64,000 nucleotides of DNA. Origin: Melitaea cinxia (lineage: Eukaryota; Arthropoda; Insecta; Lepidoptera; Nymphalidae). Of this stretch, positions 58,667 through 64,000 are shown piece after piece. A model generated the notes under the pieces. The model did not search any database, had not been told where the DNA came from, and was given only the letters and a program-made list of their open reading frames with translations. The stretch spans positions 14,033,210-14,097,209 of the forward strand of contig NC_059398.1 of the NCBI RefSeq assembly GCF_905220565.1, in the 5' to 3' direction. Within the stretch, counting starts at the first letter, position 1, and each line of letters begins with the position of its first letter. A program made the translations under genes and the position numbers.

Positions 58667-59505
58667 ATGAATAATTAATCACAAATTAATCACAAGTACA
58701 ATCTGAACATATTTTAATTTTGATTGAGAATTATGTAAGTATAACCTGTAAACACTGTTAATGATAAATATATAAATAAATACATAACTAACGACTTACA
58801 GAATCCACAAAATAGTATATTATCCGTTTAGTCTTGTTATATATAAAATAATAAGGATGTATTTATTGAAAATAGTTTCTAAATAAAACTTATACATTTT
58901 TGTGTTTACGGACTGTAATTAAAAAATGAAAGACAAGTAGTAAGACATTGGAACTCAAGAGGAAAAAAATCGCTATCTAGATAATGTATTGTAAGTTGTA
59001 TTGTATAATTAAATACCTTAAGCTATCGTTCCACTTTAGTTATGTTACGTTATCATTTACTTATTTCTTATATGTTGATTTATTAAACATTTTTGAATAT
59101 CATATCAAAAATTGATTGATTATTGTTGAACCTATCAAAGGTAAGGTAAGTATTTTCTCTTTCGATAGTGAAAATAACTTATCACGTATAATAATCTTTA
59201 GCTTTATATCCGAAATTCAATTTCTACGATAATCCTTTCAAAGTAATGAATATGTAGAGGTATGTTCTAAGTGTATGTGTCAGCCTTTGTCGTCAAAATG
59301 TAAACGATATATTCATTGCAAGTCAAACGCAAGGGAAAATTATCACGTCAGCGAGCTGGAGGCGTTGAATGTGATTGATTACCCTTTGAGTAGAATGTAT
59401 TATTCGATATGCTGAAAATTAGAATATTCAAGTTTCTAAAATAGGCGTTTCAGAATAGTTTCAACCGTGACACAATGCTTTGTAAATGTTTATTTTAATT
59501 TATAG
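58667..59505. other. AT-rich non-coding DNA
   Basis: No gene or repeat recognised. If the exon at 59506 is real, this is its upstream intron. Confidence 0.4.
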
Positions 59506-59549
59506 CTTACAAAATGGCTCGTGCAGTTTTACCACAATTTAGTGTCGAT
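59506..59549 (+). CDS. Candidate first coding exon, gene unknown
   Basis: The acceptor TTTTAATTTATAG (ending 59505) is followed by eight leader bases and an ATG in good context (CAAAATGG, 59514). Twelve codons reading MARAVLPQFSVD follow, then a consensus donor GTAAGT at 59550, phase 0. Such short start exons behind a 5' UTR intron are common in insects. No downstream exon was found before the window end, so the gene would extend to the right. I do not recognise the peptide. Confidence 0.35.
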
Positions 59550-59984
59550 GTAAGTTGACTTTTTTAATTAAAGTTTTATTCATTGGAGTTGTAGCGTAAA
59601 TATAAAATTCCTTGATGGTACGCTTGTTGACTCAAAAATAATATCTTAAGTTAGAACCGTACATACTAAGATTATAGATTTTAAAACAACAAAATCTCTT
59701 ACCCTTGATTCGTTATATTGTGTTCATAAATGTTTTTTTTTTAGGGTTTACATAAGTGCTGGTGTGACGTTCTTAATAAATAATATGGAACATAAAGAAT
59801 ATGATTTTACTGTTTTTATCTGCTAGATACCTATCCTATGATGATTTAATTTTTATACTATTTTGGACATTAACAACAAATAGATTAAACACATATATCA
59901 ATACTAATTTAAAGTATGTTAACGTATAAAAACGTATATAATATTTATTTGAAATGTTATGTTCAAATATTTTGTTTGCTTGCA
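59550..59984. other. AT-rich non-coding DNA
   Basis: No gene or repeat recognised. It would be intronic if 59506-59549 is an exon. Confidence 0.4.
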
Positions 59985-60050
59985 TGCTTCAGCTTATCGC
60001 AATCAACTGGTGGACAAAGGCCTCACCAAGTTCGCGCCAAATTCATTAGG
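59985..60050 (-). repeat. Family A / RTE-type 3' tail fragment, diverged
   Basis: GCTTCAGCTTATCGCAATCA, CTGGTGGACAAAGGCCTC and AAGTTCGCGCCAAATTCA correspond to the 3' end of family A (compare 61319-61360). Confidence 0.6.
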
Positions 60051-61309
60051 AGATTGAATACCTATTTTAAATGTGTTGACATGGCGGCCTACATTATTTG
60101 AATTAAAAATTCACGACAAAAAGTGTAACGTTTCATTTGGGGAAAAAAATCCACTAATCATTTTATATGAATAAAACTACTGAGAAATGAATAAGAAAAA
60201 AAAAGAAATTAAAGAAAAAGAGAACAACATAAATACATCTTATATGTTATTTATAGCTAATCATTTCCGTTCTAAAGATTTATTACACATTCATATTATT
60301 AATACATATTAATTAATTCGTTTTCTATCACAACTTGTTTAACACACACATTTAAACGGTCAAACCTTTTTCTTTACTTACACGTTTTAATAGATATCAT
60401 TCCCTTACCCGATTTAAATGTAAATCTAATGACATCGAAACTCATCAGAATATAACATGAATGTAATATACGAATCGTAAATAATTTAATATGAGCGTTC
60501 ACGACAGATCGGAGCTCGGTTCGATCTGTGAAACGTCGTTTTTGTAACATTAAGAACTTTACACCCATGTACGAGGTGACGCTAGAGGTGTCGTGAAGGT
60601 TCGAAACTAGCGTGTTCAATGATCTGGCAAGATTTCGAGATATACACGTGATAAACGGAAGGGTATTTGTCGGTAATAAAAATACATATTATATTTGTAA
60701 GAATAAATTTTATGTCATACTACGTTTCGATTATTGGATATATTTGGAAACGATTTTAAGTTAATCTTATTTCGAAAGTAAATATTTGTTTCCTGGAGTG
60801 GCTTTATAAAGTGTTATGTAATTATGGTATCGTAGTAAAATGTAACGGTTTTTTTATACTAGATCTTTAAATTCGTTTGATAATATAGACGTTGGCAATA
60901 CAGTCGTAAAATTATTTTTATAAGCGAGTGTTAGTTTATAAAACGTATCAATAACCTCAACGATTTTTGTTTTTAGATAAATACAAATTTTTTTTTCGTA
61001 TTCAGAATTAAATTTTTTTACTGTAACGTTTATTGAGCGCCAAAAGCTGTTGGTATAGACTACGAGCCGCAACTGCACTGGGCATGTTTAAACTCGGTTA
61101 ACCTGTTTATTTTAATTGACAGTAATTTCATAAAAATTTTTTAAATATGGTCGCATTCGACAGTTGCTTTATCGATGTACCTAGAAATAGTAGACGTTTA
61201 CGTGCACGTGTTACTGTTGTCTTTAACTTACAAATGAAACTGTAAAAGCATATAAATATTGGGTGTATTATATGTACACATGTGTGTTCATAAATAAACT
61301 TAAAGTATA
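60051..61309. other. Non-coding DNA with a GC-richer patch
   Basis: 60490-60660 is richer in GC. An 81-codon minus-strand frame there (60374-60619) starts at TTG and has a GTAAGT near its end, but no good acceptor and no recognisable peptide. No repeat family was identified. Confidence 0.4.
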
Positions 61310-61318
61310 CTTATAGGT

Positions 61319-61588
61319 GTTACTTCAGCCTATCGCAGTCCACTGCTGGACATATGTAGATGGCGCGAACTCATGTGTTTTGGTCATAGTCACCACGCTG
61401 GGCAGGCGGGTTGGTGACCGCAGGGCTAGCTTTGTCGCACCGAAGACGCTGCCCGTCTTCGGCCTGTGTATTTCAAAGCCAGCAGCTGGATGGTTATCCC
61501 GCCATCGGCCGGCTTTTTAAGTTCCAAGGTGGTAGTGGATCTGTGTTATCCCTTAGTCACCTCTTACGACACCCACGGAAGATAGGAG
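61319..61588 (-). mobile_element. Family A SINE, internally deleted
   Basis: It reads TTACTTCAGCCTATCGCAGT on the plus strand, loses part of the 3' region near 61350, then follows the family to CACCTCTTACGACACCCACG. The 9-bp duplication CTTATAGGT flanks it at 61310-61318 and 61589-61597. Confidence 0.8.
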
Positions 61589-61711
61589 CTTATAGGTAAA
61601 GGTAAAAGTTATTCTATTAGAAAAGAATCATCTCTTATATTATTGAAAATATTCTACAGTAGAATAGAGTTAAAGTTAATGTTTGTGCGAAAAGCAACTG
61701 TATTTTTTTAT

Positions 61712-61995
61712 ATATCACTAGTTCGGCAAACAAGCGTACGGCTTACCTGATGGTAAGAGATTACCGTAGCTTATAGACGCCTGCAACACCAGAAGCATCG
61801 CAAGCGCGTTGCCGATCCAATCCCCAATCCCCCCCCCAGTAGCTCTGGTCACCTTACTCGACAACAGGACTACAATACTGACTGTTTGAAATCAGTATTA
61901 TTTAGCTATGATCTTCTGTAAGATCCAGGTACTACTACCCCAGTCGGGCTGCTCCATATTTTGAGCACGAAATTCTTGATGTGCCCTACCTTAGT
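61712..61995 (+). repeat. Family C repeat, longest copy
   Basis: CTAGTTCGGCAAACAAGCGT, CCTGATGGTAAGAGATTACC, GTAGCTTATAGACGCCTGCA, AGCTCTGGTCACCTTACTCG, TACTACCCCAGTCGGGCTGC and TTGATGTGCCCTACCTTAG. It serves as the reference for the shorter copies. No open frame or RNA polymerase III boxes are convincing. Confidence 0.75.
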
Positions 61996-62629
61996 TAATT
62001 ATAGTCAAGAATAAAATAAGTGTTACTATATAACACCTACAGTGTAACAGAGTTTGTCTTGCTTATGTTTTGAAATTTTCGTTTTATTAATACTTACGTA
62101 TGTTTTAGTTTCAACACAAAATATTTACAAACAAAAAAAAACTGTAACTTTTTCATGATAAATGAATCAAAATATTCAAAGACAACATTTAATAAGGAAC
62201 ACAAAAAATACAGCTTAAATAAGTTTAAATCAGTAGTTATTTTTTTATCTAAACGATACTTCTATAATTATCTGACCTTCGACAGTTTTGAATTTTTTAT
62301 ATAACCAGATTTCAGAGTGAGAGTAAAATTTACAGACTGGAAATAGACTTGTAAATATTTACATCAATTCAATTATTTAACAACTGTTAATTTTAGATAG
62401 CTTGATTAGCTATTTTTAGCTCGTTGTTTGTCGATTGAAAGTAGTTAGGATAAGGATTAAGACACAAAATGACTTAATGAGTGCACTAAATTTCTGAGAG
62501 CGAATACGCGTGTTTTTTTTTTTTTGATATTATTACAGTATCTAAAACGGTTCTTTCAATGTAAAAGTGTATCAATCAAAAGATTAATATGTTTAAAAGT
62601 ATCTTATATCTATATTTAACAAAATTAAA
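61996..62629. other. AT-rich non-coding DNA, nothing recognised
   Basis: No gene or repeat was recognised. Confidence 0.5.
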
Positions 62630-62715
62630 CGCTTTCGGCGCGTATGTACGCGCATAACTTCCGACTAACACCACATTCGATAATTAATTAACGTCTGAAC
62701 CAAACTGGATATTTC
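62630..62715 (+). repeat. Family H repeat fragment
   Basis: GGCGCGTATGTACGCGCATA and GTCTGAACCAAACTGGATAT resemble 50609-50660. Confidence 0.4.
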
Positions 62716-63194
62716 ATTTTTTGCTCCTAACTTAAAAAGGAATAAAAAACCGTTAAATATAACGTACGCTCTGTATCGTATGAGTACACGGTACTAATCT
62801 ATTACGTATCTAAAATGTTTTGATTGTAGCTGTTATCAATATTTCAACCGTAATTTTATGATGAACTGTCGTAAAAAATCAAAATATAGTTTACCCAAAA
62901 AATCTTCGCTCGTAAGGGAATTTATTAATATCATTCGATTTAAACGAGTTAGAAAGAAACATGTATTAATTTTAAAGTGAGATTTGAATAATAGAAACCT
63001 TTACAAAACTTTATTTCATCGTGAAACACATTATAAACTTTATGGACTTAGAAATCTAAATAAAAATGAATAACATTCATTCTGTGCAAACACATTACCG
63101 AGTAGAATGTGATTGATTACATTTTGGGGAGGATACTTGATTTATCTACTAAGGATATCCCTTCTGAAATACGTATTTCAGAAACGATTATTAA
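62716..63194. other. AT-rich non-coding DNA, nothing recognised
   Basis: No gene or repeat was recognised. Confidence 0.5.
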
Positions 63195-63211
63195 CATTAA
63201 TATTAAACAAT

Positions 63212-63531
63212 CGCATTCAACCAGTGATATCCCAGTGCTGGTCATAGGTCTTTTTCCCCGTGTAGGATCAGAGCTTAATCCACTACGCTGCTCCGACGCG
63301 GGTAATATATCCATATTCCCTACTATGAGTAACGGTGTACATGATAACAACCGGGACTGACAGCTTAAGGTGCTCTCCGAGGCACAGGGGGAAACCCACA
63401 AGGACTAACAACCAGGCCGGAAATAAATATTTGTATAAATACAAATATCCACTCCGATCGGGAATCGAACCCGCGACCGTCTGTGTTTAGGCGCCGCCGA
63501 CATGGCACACGTACTATTACCCCAGAGCGGT
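63212..63531 (-). mobile_element. Family B tRNA-derived SINE
   Basis: 320 bp with a perfect 17-bp duplication CATTAATATTAAACAAT (63195-63211, 63532-63548). The minus strand has B box GGTTCGATTCC (63461-63471), an A-box-like TGGGGTAATAG (63515-63526) and the TCGGCGGCGCCTAAA head variant also seen at 22832-23112. Confidence 0.88.
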
Positions 63532-63548
63532 CATTAATATTAAACAAT

Positions 63549-64000
63549 AGATAAATTTAATTATAATCTAAAATTCTCTAACTAATTAATTGAATTCAGT
63601 AATTATTCATAGATAAACAACATTATCTCCGAGTATATCTCCCAGGTATGAATTATAATCGATAGAATGGTAGCTGTTAGTTTTACTGCTTATTAAACCA
63701 CAGCGTTGTTCTAGTATGGCGAAACACGTTACTATAAAGACATTTTTTATGTTTTTATTCTACTGTGAGAGAGTACTTGGTACGCTGTGCTGCGTTAATA
63801 AGCCCTTGTTCTAAGTGAGCGACAGAAGTGACAATACTACGCGTTACGTCATGACGTGAAATGTCATTGAGTAATTTACTTGTAGCAAACGTTTTTATGT
63901 TAATTCGTACTGTTGATTATTCATCTTGTTGCTATACTTAAATATATATACGAGTTTTTAGAAAATGAGTGAAAGTCTTTGAATAGTGTTTTATATTTTA
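63549..64000. other. Non-coding DNA, nothing recognised
   Basis: No gene or repeat was recognised up to the window edge. Confidence 0.5.

Noticed and set aside
60374..60619. 81-codon minus-strand frame ending near a GTAAGT
   Set aside because: It starts at TTG, lacks a credible acceptor and resembles no protein I know.
1..64000. CRISPR arrays, operons, bacterial-type genes
   Set aside because: No regularly spaced repeats with unique spacers and no tightly packed open frames; the layout is that of an insect chromosome.

Overview
The window is nuclear DNA of an insect, very probably a moth or butterfly (Lepidoptera). The background is AT-rich and gene-poor. It is crowded with short dispersed repeats whose sequences I recognise as Lepidoptera-type families (a general recollection, not a search). 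The exon-intron structure and the retroelements rule out a prokaryote.

One complete host gene can be reconstructed: a papain-family (C1A) cysteine proteinase of the 26/29-kDa type, on the minus strand at 7326-14544. I joined 14 exons by hand. Every junction is GT/AG and in phase, giving 540 residues with a signal peptide, a long N-terminal region, an I29-type propeptide and a full Gln/Cys/His/Asn active site. A TATA box lies about 50 bases upstream. Its introns carry at least seven repeat insertions, including a SINE copy 11 bases from a splice donor. Four weaker coding candidates on the plus strand (26347-26440, 39771-39914, 55377-55408, 59506-59549) may be exons of genes that extend beyond what can be seen.

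The second landmark is a young Ty3/gypsy-class LTR retrotransposon at 42528-48904, coding on the minus strand. It has two 466-bp LTRs that differ at five positions, a 4-bp target duplication, a tRNA-Leu-like primer binding site, a polypurine tract, gag, and pol in the -1 frame. The gag/pol overlap holds a GGGAAAC slippery heptamer followed by a predicted pseudoknot. The copy is dead: one frameshift lies in the repeat-encoded N terminus of Gag, a 326-bp SINE splits the integrase, and another frameshift lies near the integrase C terminus. The element itself landed inside an older repeat (family D), giving three datable layers.

The rest is mostly non-coding DNA with dispersed repeats. I name families A to M for this window only. 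Family A (326-bp SINE-like) and family B (tRNA-derived SINE, about 346-365 bp) share a 3' tail of about 40 bp with two RTE-like LINE fragments, suggesting that LINE mobilised both. Many A and B copies keep perfect target-site duplications of 9-17 bp. Family D has subterminal inverted repeats and an end hairpin. Family G and the repeat at 8282-8414 look like MITEs. Family J is long, with tRNA-like boxes. Stretches where nothing was recognised are listed as such.
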